Shown: in pieces, positions 34,290-43,633 of the stretch | Layout of the letters: every line of letters starts with the position of its first letter | Numbering within the stretch: position 1 is the stretch's first letter | Origin: Vallitaleaceae bacterium 9-2 | GTDB lineage: Bacteria > Bacillota > Clostridia > Lachnospirales > Vallitaleaceae | Assembly (NCBI GenBank): GCA_038396585.1 | Contig: CP121691.1 | Location: forward strand, 2,666,001-2,730,000 | Direction of reading: 5' to 3' | DNA: 64,000 nt | The notes under the pieces: model-generated | The model's input: only the letters and a program-made list of their open reading frames with translations | What the model was told of the DNA's origin: nothing | The model's database searches: none | Made by a program: the position numbers and the translations under genes

Positions 34290-34318
34290 TTGACACGGAT
34301 AAAATATTATGTTAACCT
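34290..34318 (+). promoter_or_regulatory. Promoter of the lysine riboswitch transcript
   Basis: TTGACA (34290-34295), 17-bp spacer ending in TGT, -10 TAACCT (34313-34318). The extended TGn element compensates for the weak -10. It lies 20-odd bp before the aptamer. Confidence 0.65.
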
Positions 34319-34340
34319 AACATTCGAATTGAATAATCAT

Positions 34341-34520
34341 ACCTCATCGTATATGAGGTAGAGGCGCAATGCTTATTAGTAATTTCAGTGAAGCCGGAAG
34401 CTATTGATCTGTTATGAAAGGAAGCATTGCCGAAGCATTAAATTCCAAACTTAATGCTGGGTCTGCATTAAACAAATGCAGGACTGTCAATATAGGTGAC
34501 TATATTGTTGAGCTATCTTA
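34341..34520 (+). ncRNA. Lysine riboswitch (L-box) aptamer
   Basis: All conserved words are present in order: GAGGTAGAGGCGCAA, TTAGTAA, GAAGCCGGAAGC, GAAAGGAAGCATTGCCGAAG, AATGCTGGGTCTGCATT, AGGACTGTCA, TTGAGCTATC. The aptamer binds L-lysine; the terminator at 34554 forms the expression platform. Lysine should switch transcription of the downstream transporter off. Confidence 0.96.
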
Positions 34521-34553
34521 ACCAATGCGATGTGATGTATATGTAAATGTATT

Positions 34554-34588
34554 GCACTTAACTTTGGTTAGGTGCTTTTTGTTTTTTT
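34554..34588 (+). terminator. Lysine riboswitch terminator
   Basis: GCACTTAAC pairs with GTTAGGTGC (one G-U) around TTTG, followed by TTTTTGTTTTTTT. CTTAACC at the aptamer's 3' side can instead pair with GGTTAGG, giving an antiterminator. Confidence 0.9.
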
Positions 34589-34631
34589 GGAACACATATT
34601 TTGCACTTTGTATATTATAGGAGATATTATT

Positions 34632-36143
34632 ATGAATTGGTTAGCATTACTCCCCCCTTTAATCGCCATTGTTATGGCACTATTAACACGCGAGGTGTTA
34701 CTTTCCCTCGTTGTTGCTGTTCTTATAGGATCAACAATCATTACCGGCAATCCCATTACCGGTTTTACTGAATTGTTAAACAACTATTTAGTCGGTTCAT
34801 TAACCGATAGCTGGAACGTATCAATCCTTATTTTCTGTTTACTCATTGGCGGTTTGATTGGAATCGTCGATAAAAACGGCGGGACAAAAGGACTCGCTGA
34901 TTTATTAGTAAAGCGTGCCGTTACGACAAAATCCGCACTTTTTTCAACATGGTTACTTGGCGTTGCCATTTTCTTTGACGATTATGCCAATTCCCTTATT
35001 GTCGGAAACTCCATGCGAGGTATTACTGATAAACTAAAAGTTTCCCGAGAAAAATTAGCATATATTGTCGACTCTACCGCTGCCCCCGTTTCATCGATGG
35101 CTTTGATCTCTACATGGGTTGGTATGGAACTTGGTCTTATTCAAGAAGGTCTTGAAAAACTCGGATTGGAGATGGGTGCATATGATGTCTTTCTTCAAAG
35201 TATTCCTTACCGTTTTTATAGTATCCTTGCACTAATCTTTGTGCTTATGATTATCTTTACCGGAAAAGATTTTGGTCCAATGAAAAAAGCAGAACTTTTG
35301 GCAAAAAGCAAGAGCTATACCGATCATGCACAAGCAGATACTCGCACTGACAGTCACTGGTATAACGCAGTCATTCCTATTGTCTCTGTCATTGTTATCA
35401 CGATCATTGGATTATACCAAAACGGCGGCGGTTTTGAAGGTGCATCCATTCGTGAAGCATTTTCAGCTGCTGATGCCAGTGTTGTTCTTTTATGGGCTTC
35501 TTTTTGCGGCATCATCATTGCTTGGATAATGTCACTTGCCACGCGCACATTAAAAATAACCGAAATTGCAGATGCTTTTGTTGAAGGTGTAAAATCCATG
35601 GCTGTTCCTTCAATGATTCTTGCTCTAGCATGGACCTTGGGCTCTATCAATAGCGAGCTTAAAACTGCAGAATTAATGGTGCAACTTATTGGAAATAACT
35701 TGCCTGCATTCTTGATTCCGGCGATTCTGTTTATCGTACCTGCCATTGTTGCTTTCTCAACAGGTACTTCTTGGGGAACCAATGCCATCGTTATGCCTAT
35801 CGCCATTGAGCTAAGTTATCTTACCGGAGGCGCTGAGCTCGTTGTCCCTGCAATCGGAGCTGTTCTTACCGGAGCTGTTATGGGCGATCACTTGTCTCCA
35901 ATCTCTGATACAACGATTATGTCTTCGATGGCATCTGGATGTGATCACATCGCTCACGTTCGAACCCAAATCCCCTACGCCGCAACGGTTGCCGCTATTG
36001 CGCTAATCTTTGGCTTTATCCCGGCAGGGCTAGGATTCAACCCATTTATCTCATTGATTCTTGGAATCGTAGCACTTTACTTTATCCTTAACTTTTTGGG
36101 TGATACCTCCGAAGCCACTTCTGCTGCCTATACTTTAGATTAA
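34632..36143 (+). CDS. lysW: NhaC-family transporter, probable lysine transporter LysW
   Basis: 503 aa from the ATG at 34632 (MNWLALLPPLIAIVMALLTREV) behind AGGAGA; the upstream in-frame ATG at 34572 lies in the riboswitch terminator. About 11-12 membrane segments with the NhaC/ion-transporter patterns FDDYANSLIVGNSMRGITD (about 115) and STGTSWGTNAIVMPIAI plus MGDHLSPISDTTIMSS (about 375-440). Family members were annotated as Na+/H+ antiporters. Control by a lysine riboswitch is the established hallmark of the LysW branch, so lysine uptake is the likely role. Terminated by a strong bidirectional hairpin. Confidence 0.9.
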   Translation: MNWLALLPPLIAIVMALLTREVLLSLVVAVLIGSTIITGNPITGFTELLNNYLVGSLTDSWNVSILIFCLLIGGLIGIVDKNGGTKGLADLLVKRAVTTKSALFSTWLLGVAIFFDDYANSLIVGNSMRGITDKLKVSREKLAYIVDSTAAPVSSMALISTWVGMELGLIQEGLEKLGLEMGAYDVFLQSIPYRFYSILALIFVLMIIFTGKDFGPMKKAELLAKSKSYTDHAQADTRTDSHWYNAVIPIVSVIVITIIGLYQNGGGFEGASIREAFSAADASVVLLWASFCGIIIAWIMSLATRTLKITEIADAFVEGVKSMAVPSMILALAWTLGSINSELKTAELMVQLIGNNLPAFLIPAILFIVPAIVAFSTGTSWGTNAIVMPIAIELSYLTGGAELVVPAIGAVLTGAVMGDHLSPISDTTIMSSMASGCDHIAHVRTQIPYAATVAAIALIFGFIPAGLGFNPFISLILGIVALYFILNFLGDTSEATSAAYTLD

Positions 36144-36145
36144 AC

Positions 36146-36189
36146 AAAGCCCCTAAACATTGTATCTTCAACATATGTTTAGGGGCTTT
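36146..36189. terminator. Bidirectional terminator between lysW and the GH31 gene
   Basis: AAAGCCCCTAAACAT and its exact 15-bp complement flank a 14-nt loop; further T-run rightward. Serves the two convergent genes. Confidence 0.92.
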
Positions 36190-36196
36190 ACATTTT

Positions 36197-38548
36197 TTAA
36201 TTAATAACAAGTATTCTCTTATCTTTTGTCCCAAGTTCGTATGCAACTTCTTTATAGGGTAATTCATAGGGTCCTTCAACACGTCGCGTTACTGTGACCG
36301 TGTCTTTGGTGCAGATTACTTTTAACGTAACCAATGCATGAACCCCGTTTTTATAATCCATCGTTTTTCCATCATCTTCATAGAAGCTTACCTCAAACTC
36401 ACCATCTTCCTGAAGAGGAAAAATCCGATACGTTCTCGCTTCTTTTTCTTTGGTTTCAAAGCCTTGAACTGCCGTGTTTAACGGTAGTATGCTACCTGCC
36501 CGTAGGAAAAATACTGCTTTCTCCAACGGCGCCTCCACTTCAATCTCCTGACCACCTGCATACCACTTCCCACTGTAATACTCATACCAGCCATTAGCGT
36601 CTTTAGGTAAATAGAGCTTACGAGTTGTTTGCCCTTTATTAAATACTGAAGCCACTAAAATATCCTTGCCGACCATGAACTCATCATTTTCTTCAAATGT
36701 TTTTTCATCCGTTTCATAATTTAAGAAAGTAGGTCGAATGATAGGCTCATAGTTGGCGTGTGCCTTATAGAGAAGATCATACAAGTAAGGTACTAGCTGC
36801 ATTCGAAAGATCATCAAGTCTCTGATTGGCTCTAGGTATTCTTTATACATCCATGGTTCATTAACCGTGGCATCATCATTCCATGAATGAATGGTAAATC
36901 TTGGATGAAAAATACCATTTTGAATCCATCGTATAAACAATTCCGGCTCTGGCGCATCACCTGCAAATCCACCAACATCATGACCGATATTATAGATTCC
37001 GCTAAGACTTAGTCCAATTCCCATTTTCGAATTAAAGCGAATCGTCTTATAATCTGTTCTGTTGTCACCAGACCAGGTTTGAACATAGCGCTGCATCCCC
37101 GGGCATCCGGAACGCGATATAAGATAAGGTCGTATATCCCCATTAAATTCTGTCTGAGCTTCAAAGGATGCTTTCATCATAAGAAGGGAAAATAACGGTT
37201 TAATCAATTCTACCGCCAGCTCTTGACCAAATCCAAAGGTTTTGGCTTGTCCATCCCATATCTCATACTCATTGTTATCATTCCAGGTGGAGTCGATACC
37301 TTTTTTTAGAAGTTGCTGTGTCACTTGATCTTTCCACCATTGAAAAGCTTCCGGGTTCGTAAAGTCTACATATGCTCCGATCTCGTCCCAGAACATAGCC
37401 GTCTCTGTCTTTTGACCTGTTGCATCTTTTATAAATAACCCTCGTTGCTCAAGGTCTTTATACATCGGATGATCAATAAGCAGTGCCGGTTTAATATTTG
37501 CACAAAGGCTAAGCCCTGCGTCATGGAAACCTTTGCTCATTTTTTTTGCATCCGGTATTTTATCTGTATTCCAGTTAAAGACATAACGCTTGTCGCCAAT
37601 AGATGTATAGCCTGAAGATAGCTGAAAGGACTGACAAGGTATGTCATATGTCTTACAGTCTTCTACAAATTGCTGAAGTTGTTCTTGAGCGTTAGGCGCG
37701 TCAGTATAGTGCATGGTAGAACCTGAATAACCTAGACTCCACTTGGGTGGAAAAATAGTTTTTCCTGTCATCCAAGAAAATGTTTTGGTCACTTTTTCCA
37801 CTTCAGGACCAAGGATAACGTAGTAATCCAAGTCCCCCGCTTCAGCATAATAATATCTATAGGCACCATGATAGTTGTCTAACTCTTTACCCATGTCAAA
37901 ATGTGATGTTGCCAAGTTGTCATAAAAAATCCCATAGGCAATCTTTTTTTCATGATTTCTTGTAATATAAAACGGTACATGCTTATAAAGAGGGTCTGTA
38001 AACTCAGCATCATATCCCATCGGGTCAACATTTTCCATCTTAAAGCGACTTCCATACTTATCTACATGCCCTGCACGTTCACCTAAACCATAATAGGACT
38101 CATTTTTTGTTCTTTGAATATAGTGATAAACTCCCCGTCCAAAGGCTCCATCTAAGTTATAGGCTTGTGTTTTTCGATCTTGGAGAAAAAGTTCTTCTTT
38201 TCCCTCTTTTTTGGCAAACCATTCCATTTTCATCCCATCTAGATGAATCACAAGTTTTATACGCGTAGTTTCAATAATTACTCTGGTCTCTTCTTCGACA
38301 ACTGTAAAATCAGGACATGAAAAAGGACTGATGTCCATTCTCTCTCGACCTTCAAGGGGTATATCTTCCATGCCAGGAGCAATCATCCAGGTTTTGTCAA
38401 GAATTGGCTTGTCTTTATAATTCATAACACGAATGATGTTCTCATCCAGTACAAAAACTTTAAAGATTTCCTTACTGTTTTCAAGTCCAAAGGATACACT
38501 ATGTGCATCCTTTTTTAGTCTTTGAAAATTATATGCTGATAAAATCAT
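36197..38548 (-). CDS. Glycoside hydrolase family 31 (alpha-glucosidase/alpha-xylosidase type)
   Basis: 783 aa, ATG at 38548 behind GGGGAGA. N-terminal beta-sandwich (1-240), then the catalytic barrel: FPPKWSLGYSGSTMHYTD, nucleophile region GIDSTWNDNNEYEIWDG (about 355-371; WNDNNE for the usual WNDMNE), acid region WSGDNRTDYKTIRFN (about 490), and HDVGGFAGD and FHPRFTIHSWN. C-terminal beta domains complete it. No signal peptide, so cytoplasmic. Last gene of the glucuronide/TRAP operon; an alpha-linked sugar next to glucuronic acid may be its target. The exact specificity cannot be read. Confidence 0.92.
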   Translation of the reverse strand: MILSAYNFQRLKKDAHSVSFGLENSKEIFKVFVLDENIIRVMNYKDKPILDKTWMIAPGMEDIPLEGRERMDISPFSCPDFTVVEEETRVIIETTRIKLVIHLDGMKMEWFAKKEGKEELFLQDRKTQAYNLDGAFGRGVYHYIQRTKNESYYGLGERAGHVDKYGSRFKMENVDPMGYDAEFTDPLYKHVPFYITRNHEKKIAYGIFYDNLATSHFDMGKELDNYHGAYRYYYAEAGDLDYYVILGPEVEKVTKTFSWMTGKTIFPPKWSLGYSGSTMHYTDAPNAQEQLQQFVEDCKTYDIPCQSFQLSSGYTSIGDKRYVFNWNTDKIPDAKKMSKGFHDAGLSLCANIKPALLIDHPMYKDLEQRGLFIKDATGQKTETAMFWDEIGAYVDFTNPEAFQWWKDQVTQQLLKKGIDSTWNDNNEYEIWDGQAKTFGFGQELAVELIKPLFSLLMMKASFEAQTEFNGDIRPYLISRSGCPGMQRYVQTWSGDNRTDYKTIRFNSKMGIGLSLSGIYNIGHDVGGFAGDAPEPELFIRWIQNGIFHPRFTIHSWNDDATVNEPWMYKEYLEPIRDLMIFRMQLVPYLYDLLYKAHANYEPIIRPTFLNYETDEKTFEENDEFMVGKDILVASVFNKGQTTRKLYLPKDANGWYEYYSGKWYAGGQEIEVEAPLEKAVFFLRAGSILPLNTAVQGFETKEKEARTYRIFPLQEDGEFEVSFYEDDGKTMDYKNGVHALVTLKVICTKDTVTVTRRVEGPYELPYKEVAYELGTKDKRILVIN

Positions 38549-38560
38549 AATACATCTCCC

Positions 38561-39859
38561 CTATATTAATCCAAATAATCTAGGTAATATTAAGCTAATT
38601 TCAGGTACATATGTTAGAAGCATTAGTACTGCAACCAGCGCACCAAAGAATGGCAACAGCGGCTTAATAACTTCTTCTATGGTTACATCTCCAATAGAAC
38701 ATCCTACAAACAATACACTACCAACCGGTGGCGTCATGATACCAATACACAGGTTAAATACAAGTACAATACCAAAATGAACCGGGTGCAAACCTAATTG
38801 TGTAGCGATTGGTAAAAAGATTGGTGTGAAAATAAGTACTGCAGGAGTTAAATCCATAAATGTTCCTACAATCAATAGAATAATGTTCATGATTAATAGG
38901 ATGAGAATTTTATTATCTGTTAAGCTAAGAATACCATTAGAAATAGCTTGTGGTATTTTTGTATAAGCCATTACCCATGACATCGCTGATGATGATGCAA
39001 CAAGGAACATGATAACACCTGTTGTTACCGCTGTTTTAAGAACAATTTCTTTTAATTTATCAAAAGTTAGTGTCTTATAAATCAGCGATAATACAAACGT
39101 ATAAAGAACCGCAACTGCTGCCCCTTCTGTCGCTGTAAAAGCTCCAAGTACGATACCGCCGATAACAATAATAATTAACATCAAACTTGGTAATGCACGA
39201 AGGAATGTCATAAACCCTTCTTTAAATGTGATTTTTTCTGATGTTGGATAATTATTTTTCTTCGCATAACGATATGCTACCACCATAACAGCAAGTCCCA
39301 TAAGAATTCCGGGGATATATCCTGCGATAAAAAGTGCTGAGATGGATACACCACCTGCAACTAATGAATATAGGATAAGAACACCACTTGGTGGGATAAG
39401 CATCCCTGTTGCACAAGATGCAATGTTAACCGCTGCTGAAAATGAAGGCTCATATCCTTCTTCTTTTTCAAGCGGAGCCATAGTACCGCCAATGGCAGCA
39501 CATGAAGCAACCGCTGATCCTGACAAGGAACCAAAAAGCATATTTCCCATAACGTTAGTGTGTGCTAAGGAACCTGGCATTCTTCCACCAACAACTTTGG
39601 CAAAATCAACCAATCTACGGGCGATTCCCCCGTTGTTCATAATGTTACCTGACAATACAAAAAGTGGTACAGCAAGCAATGAGAAACTGTTAATTCCGTT
39701 AATCATTTTCTGTGGCATAGTAAATATTGCCACCTCAAAAGGTGTTACAACTAACGCCGTTACGATAGATGAAATACCGATACTTACAGAAATCGGCACA
39801 CCAAATATTAACAGCATAATAAATACAAAGAATAATATAAGTGCAGCTTTTAAAGCCAT
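38561..39859 (-). CDS. dctM: TRAP transporter large membrane subunit
   Basis: 432 aa, ATG at 39859 behind AAGGAGC. About 12 hydrophobic segments; typical DctM/SiaM motifs PLFVLSGNIMNNGGIARRLVDFA and NIASCATGMLIPPSGVLILYSLVAGG, and the C-terminal FNLCIGIMTPPVGSVLFVG. Forms the Na+-coupled translocation channel with DctQ and takes ligand from the DctP lipoprotein. In the operon dctP-uidA-dctQ-dctM-GH31. Substrate inferred to be a glucuronide or uronate from the enzymes alongside. Confidence 0.94.
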   Translation of the reverse strand: MALKAALILFFVFIMLLIFGVPISVSIGISSIVTALVVTPFEVAIFTMPQKMINGINSFSLLAVPLFVLSGNIMNNGGIARRLVDFAKVVGGRMPGSLAHTNVMGNMLFGSLSGSAVASCAAIGGTMAPLEKEEGYEPSFSAAVNIASCATGMLIPPSGVLILYSLVAGGVSISALFIAGYIPGILMGLAVMVVAYRYAKKNNYPTSEKITFKEGFMTFLRALPSLMLIIIVIGGIVLGAFTATEGAAVAVLYTFVLSLIYKTLTFDKLKEIVLKTAVTTGVIMFLVASSSAMSWVMAYTKIPQAISNGILSLTDNKILILLIMNIILLIVGTFMDLTPAVLIFTPIFLPIATQLGLHPVHFGIVLVFNLCIGIMTPPVGSVLFVGCSIGDVTIEEVIKPLLPFFGALVAVLMLLTYVPEISLILPRLFGLI

Positions 39860-39915
39860 GATAAGCTCCTTCCTGAAGAAAATATAAATTGTGGTGTTAA
39901 TATATCTATCATTGT

Positions 39916-40395
39916 CTATTCTGCAGTTTTGTTAATCTTAAAATCTTCAACAATGTTCATGACTTGATATATTAGTGTAATGATACCTGCTACAAAAAAT
40001 GGGGAATACATCCAACCTTTGGAAATATCTAGAATCGGAGTTTTAATATCGATAACATTTTTTGTGGCAATATATCCTCCATAGACAAGAATAACCGCTG
40101 TAAAAATAATAATGATGACATCAATAGCCACTGCTATAAATACATGCAACGATCCCTTGGCTCCGTTTTTTAAAAATACAAGTGCCATATGCTCTCTTTT
40201 TCCAAATGCATACGCTGCTCCAACAAAAGATGTCCAAAGAAGGATAATTCTTACTAATTCTTCTGTGAAAATACTTGGATCTCCCAGAATATATCGTGTA
40301 AATACCTGCCATAAAACCAATCCTGTCATTACAACGAAAAGAATGGATAATGAATAGGATAAGATTTTATCCATGATTTTACGTAATGCTTTCAT
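39916..40395 (-). CDS. dctQ: TRAP transporter small membrane subunit
   Basis: 159 aa from the ATG at 40395 (MKALRKIMDKILSYS) behind AAAGGAG; it begins 2 bp after the beta-glucuronidase stop. Four membrane helices and the DctQ pattern LVLWQVFTRYILGDPSIFTEELVRIILLWTSFVGAAYAFGKREHM. Lies 56 bp ahead of dctM. Confidence 0.92.
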   Translation of the reverse strand: MKALRKIMDKILSYSLSILFVVMTGLVLWQVFTRYILGDPSIFTEELVRIILLWTSFVGAAYAFGKREHMALVFLKNGAKGSLHVFIAVAIDVIIIIFTAVILVYGGYIATKNVIDIKTPILDISKGWMYSPFFVAGIITLIYQVMNIVEDFKINKTAE

Positions 40396-40397
40396 AA

Positions 40398-42206
40398 TTA
40401 TCTCCTTTCGAATTTCCAACGCTTTCTTAATTCATGAGCAATCATTTTTGGCTGTCTTTGTCTTGTGAAGACACCTTTTTTATTACCATCTATCCGTACA
40501 ATATCTTCTCCTGTCATAAAGTCAGCAAAGTTCCACACATGCTCTCCAATGACACAAGGAAGTTCATCAAATATCTTGTGATAGGAATCCAAAAATTCAA
40601 CTTGGTATTCTTCAGTAAACATAATGCTTGGAAGTTTATGAAGTCCAGGAATCGTATCTACGCCATACTCTGTTACAATCATAGGTTTACCTTCTGCTTC
40701 ATACCACTGCTCTAACCACACTTTTAATCGCTTGCTTCCAGCTTCTATGTTTCCTCTTTCAGAATACCAGCCAAAATAAAGGTTTAATCCAATAACATCA
40801 AAGTATTTTGATACATTACATTTACCTGGTTCAATCAGCATAAGGTTAACATTTAATAATGGTCTGTCATCCATTTTTCTTGTTGCTTCAACAAGTGTCT
40901 TAAAATATGGCTCTGCCTTTTCTTCCATAGTTGAAGCTTCATTGGCAAGCGACCACATAACAACCGATGGATGATTTTTATCTCTTGCAATCATCTCTTT
41001 TGTCAGTCTGATATGCTCTTTTAATGTCGCATCGTTGATTTTATCTTCACGAAAGACTCCATCAAGTTCACCTACTGCCGGCACTGACTGACCTAACATT
41101 CCAACTGCGGGCACTTCACCAATGACAAGAATTCCATGTCTATCTGCAAGGTCCAACACTTCTTCTGCATAAGGATAATGTGACGTTCTAAAGGAGTTTG
41201 CTCCAATCCAGTCCATCAACTCAAAGTCTCTTAAGTTCATCGCATGGTCAAGTCCCTTGCCTTTAATATCCATATCTTCATGTTTTCCAAATCCTTGGAA
41301 ATAAACCGGCTTGTTATTAACTAAAAATTGTCCGTCTTTGATCTCAACTTTTCGGATTCCAATCTCTAAATCATATTGATCAATTAACGTATTCTCTTTA
41401 TCTAAAGCATCCGTTAGTTCAACTTCCATACGATATAGATAAGCCTTACCTGGTTGCCATAAGTTCGGGCTATCTATTTTAATACTTCCAGATGCACCAA
41501 GCATTGTCGCCACTTGCTTATTGTCTTCATCATATATTTTTACTTCTACTTGCATAGATACATCTGTATTATTTATCGTTTTAACATCATATGCAATAAT
41601 TCCTGCGTGCTCTTGAACATCTGTTTTTACCGTAATATCTTCAATGTAATTTTTAGGTCGAGTATATAAATAAACCGGACGATGAATACCTGCATAATTG
41701 AAAAAGTCATGCTGTTGTGTAATTTTTTTATAGGTGTTGCCATACTCATCTTCAATCAGCTTCGTCTCGCCAGGTGGGAATGACTGCCATGTAAGTTCAT
41801 TATTGACACAGACCACAATGTGGTTTTTTTGATCCCATTGTACATAATCGGTTATGTCTGCTTCATACGGGAGAAAACCTCCGATGTATCTGGTAACTTC
41901 TTCTCCGTTAATGTATACAATAGAATTATGTGACGCACTACCAACCCGAAACATAACTTTTTTGTCTGCCCAACTCTTTGGAATATAGGTGTATTTTTCA
42001 TACCATACATCGCCTACATGATACTTAACATCCTTATTCACAGTAATGTCATTATAGCTAGCAGGGACAGCCATGAGGTCTGCTTCTTCCAGCTTTTTTT
42101 GATACCATTTTTCATTTTTACCAATATTATCTTTATCTATCTTAAAATTCCATAAGCCGTTTAAACTCATAACTTCCCTTGTCTGGGATTGTTTCGGATA
42201 TAGCAT
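40398..42206 (-). CDS. uidA: Beta-glucuronidase (glycoside hydrolase family 2)
   Basis: 602 aa from the ATG at 42206 (MLYPKQSQTREVMSLNG) with GGAGG 8 nt ahead; a TTG at 42221 would swallow that site. GH2 sandwich, Ig-like and barrel domains in order. The acid/base Glu is in VVMWSLANEAS, the nucleophile in MIVTEYGVDT. The glucuronidase-specific N-x-K-G motif is present (GNKKGVFTRQRQPK near the end), which binds the carboxylate, so the substrate is a glucuronide rather than a galactoside. No signal peptide. It sits between dctP and dctQ, implying uptake of intact glucuronides by the TRAP system followed by cytoplasmic cleavage. Confidence 0.95.
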   Translation of the reverse strand: MLYPKQSQTREVMSLNGLWNFKIDKDNIGKNEKWYQKKLEEADLMAVPASYNDITVNKDVKYHVGDVWYEKYTYIPKSWADKKVMFRVGSASHNSIVYINGEEVTRYIGGFLPYEADITDYVQWDQKNHIVVCVNNELTWQSFPPGETKLIEDEYGNTYKKITQQHDFFNYAGIHRPVYLYTRPKNYIEDITVKTDVQEHAGIIAYDVKTINNTDVSMQVEVKIYDEDNKQVATMLGASGSIKIDSPNLWQPGKAYLYRMEVELTDALDKENTLIDQYDLEIGIRKVEIKDGQFLVNNKPVYFQGFGKHEDMDIKGKGLDHAMNLRDFELMDWIGANSFRTSHYPYAEEVLDLADRHGILVIGEVPAVGMLGQSVPAVGELDGVFREDKINDATLKEHIRLTKEMIARDKNHPSVVMWSLANEASTMEEKAEPYFKTLVEATRKMDDRPLLNVNLMLIEPGKCNVSKYFDVIGLNLYFGWYSERGNIEAGSKRLKVWLEQWYEAEGKPMIVTEYGVDTIPGLHKLPSIMFTEEYQVEFLDSYHKIFDELPCVIGEHVWNFADFMTGEDIVRIDGNKKGVFTRQRQPKMIAHELRKRWKFERR

Positions 42207-42253
42207 TTTCTTAACCTCCAAAAAAACTTTTTAGTATATTATTTGTGTAAATT

Positions 42254-42334
42254 GAGCCGATTAAATCGGCTCTACTATCAATACGATATATTTCCCGGGT
42301 TATTCTTTGTTAATCAACTTATGAATAACCCAGG
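42254..42334 (-). promoter_or_regulatory. Two hairpins between dctP and uidA
   Basis: Leftward, GGGTTATTC/GAATAACCC (42331-42297) is followed by GAGCCGAT/ATCGGCTC with a 3-nt loop (42272-42254). Neither has a strong T-run. Such hairpins after a binding-protein gene commonly protect its mRNA 3' end and lower downstream expression. Confidence 0.6.
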
Positions 42335-42347
42335 ATTTTCATAAAAA

Positions 42348-43379
42348 TTATTCTAAACCTTTGAATTCATCAAGAAGCGCTTTAACTTCTGGCATTTCTG
42401 AAGTATATTTGTCTAACATTGGTTGAACTGCTTCACGGAATGGCGCTTTGTCCACTTCTACAAATTCAACACCCATGTTTGTTTTTGCATCTTCAATCGC
42501 TTCATCAATAGCAGTTGCCCATATACCTTTATGGTAATCTGTTGATTCTTTAGCCGCTTCTTTAACAGCTGTTTGTTGTTCTTCGCTTAGTCCATCCCAA
42601 ATTTTAGAAGAAATAACTAAAATATCAGGAATACGTGTATGTTCGTCATAAGAGAATACTTTGGCAACTTCACCATGCTTACCATTTGTAAGAGCTGTTT
42701 CATTACTTTCAGCACCATCGATTACGCCTGATTGGATTGATGTATACACTTCACCATATGCTAATCCTACAGGTGTTCCACCTAGAGCTTCAACCATGTC
42801 TGTTTGAGATTGGAATCCCATCACACGTATTTTAACACCCGCTAAATCGTCTGGATGAAGGATTGGTTTATCCACTGTATAGAAAGATCTTGCACCTGAG
42901 TTGTAGAATGTAAGTCCCATAAATCCGTTGTCTTTTGTATTTGCATACAAATCTTCAACTGCAGCTGAATTCATGCACTCGAAGTAGTGGTCTTCATCAA
43001 CAAACACGTATGGAAGTGTAAAAGCATTATAACCATCATTATAGCTTGTAAGTGCAGCCGCTGATACTTTTGTCATCCCAACCGCTCCTGCTTGTAATTG
43101 TTCAAGTACTTCTGATTCTGAACCCAATTGTCCGTTTGGAAAAATATCAACTTTTACTGAACCGTTTGACTTTTCTTCAACTCTGTTCGCAAAGTCAACA
43201 AGTGCCAAGTGAACTGTGTGCTCTTCATTTAGGTTATGAGCTAATTTTAATGTTTGTGCCTCAACTTCTGAACTTCCCCCGTCAGTCGCTGCTTCATTTT
43301 TTGTTTCGCTATTGTCACCACATGCTACAAGTGACATTGCCATTGTTAATACTAGAATTAGTGCTAGAACTTTTTTCAT
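42348..43379 (-). CDS. dctP: TRAP transporter substrate-binding lipoprotein
   Basis: 343 aa, ATG at 43379 behind AGGAGG. Lipoprotein signal KKVLALILVLTMAMSLVACGDN (Cys near 20). DctP fold: LKLAHNLNEEHTVHLALVDFANRVEEKSNGSVKVDIFPNGQLGSESEVLEQLQAGAVGMT, and the carboxylate-binding Arg region VKIRVMGFQSQTDMVEALGG. Ligands in this family are mostly organic acids, bound by that conserved Arg, which suits a glucuronate-bearing sugar. First gene of the operon, directly behind two LacI-type operators. Confidence 0.94.
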   Translation of the reverse strand: MKKVLALILVLTMAMSLVACGDNSETKNEAATDGGSSEVEAQTLKLAHNLNEEHTVHLALVDFANRVEEKSNGSVKVDIFPNGQLGSESEVLEQLQAGAVGMTKVSAAALTSYNDGYNAFTLPYVFVDEDHYFECMNSAAVEDLYANTKDNGFMGLTFYNSGARSFYTVDKPILHPDDLAGVKIRVMGFQSQTDMVEALGGTPVGLAYGEVYTSIQSGVIDGAESNETALTNGKHGEVAKVFSYDEHTRIPDILVISSKIWDGLSEEQQTAVKEAAKESTDYHKGIWATAIDEAIEDAKTNMGVEFVEVDKAPFREAVQPMLDKYTSEMPEVKALLDEFKGLE

Positions 43380-43399
43380 TGTTCTTCCTCCTGTTTTTT

Positions 43400-43415
43400 A
43401 TGGTACTAGTACCAT
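43400..43415. promoter_or_regulatory. LacI-type operator O1
   Basis: ATGGTACTAGTACCAT, a perfect 16-bp palindrome 21 bp upstream of the dctP ATG. Confidence 0.9.
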
Positions 43416-43432
43416 GAATAGTTTTTTAAAAA

Positions 43433-43448
43433 ATGGCACTAGTACCAT
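43433..43448. promoter_or_regulatory. LacI-type operator O2
   Basis: ATGGCACTAGTACCAT, one base off a perfect palindrome, 33 bp from O1 (about three helical turns). Confidence 0.9.
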
Positions 43449-43497
43449 TTTTGTTAAAAAAAAATAATATTTTCTTTTTTTTACACTATTCTTTTAG

Positions 43498-43526
43498 GTA
43501 TAACTACCAATTAATTTATTTGACAA
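43498..43526 (-). promoter_or_regulatory. Promoter of the dctP-uidA operon
   Basis: Leftward TTGTCA (43526-43521), 17-bp spacer, TTATAC (43503-43498). O1 and O2 lie downstream and O3 about 60 bp upstream, allowing roadblock or looping repression. Confidence 0.65.
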
Positions 43527-43577
43527 AACCAATTATATACGAACATGTCAGTTTTGTAAATAGTTTTTTTAAAAATA

Positions 43578-43593
43578 ATGGCACTAGTTCCAT
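43578..43593. promoter_or_regulatory. LacI-type operator O3
   Basis: ATGGCACTAGTTCCAT, a third copy with two changes from the O1 palindrome, between the divergent promoters, 145 bp from O2. Confidence 0.85.
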
Positions 43594-43633
43594 TATCAAA
43601 GATTTATATGCGAGTTTTGTTGCCAGTCCCCAC

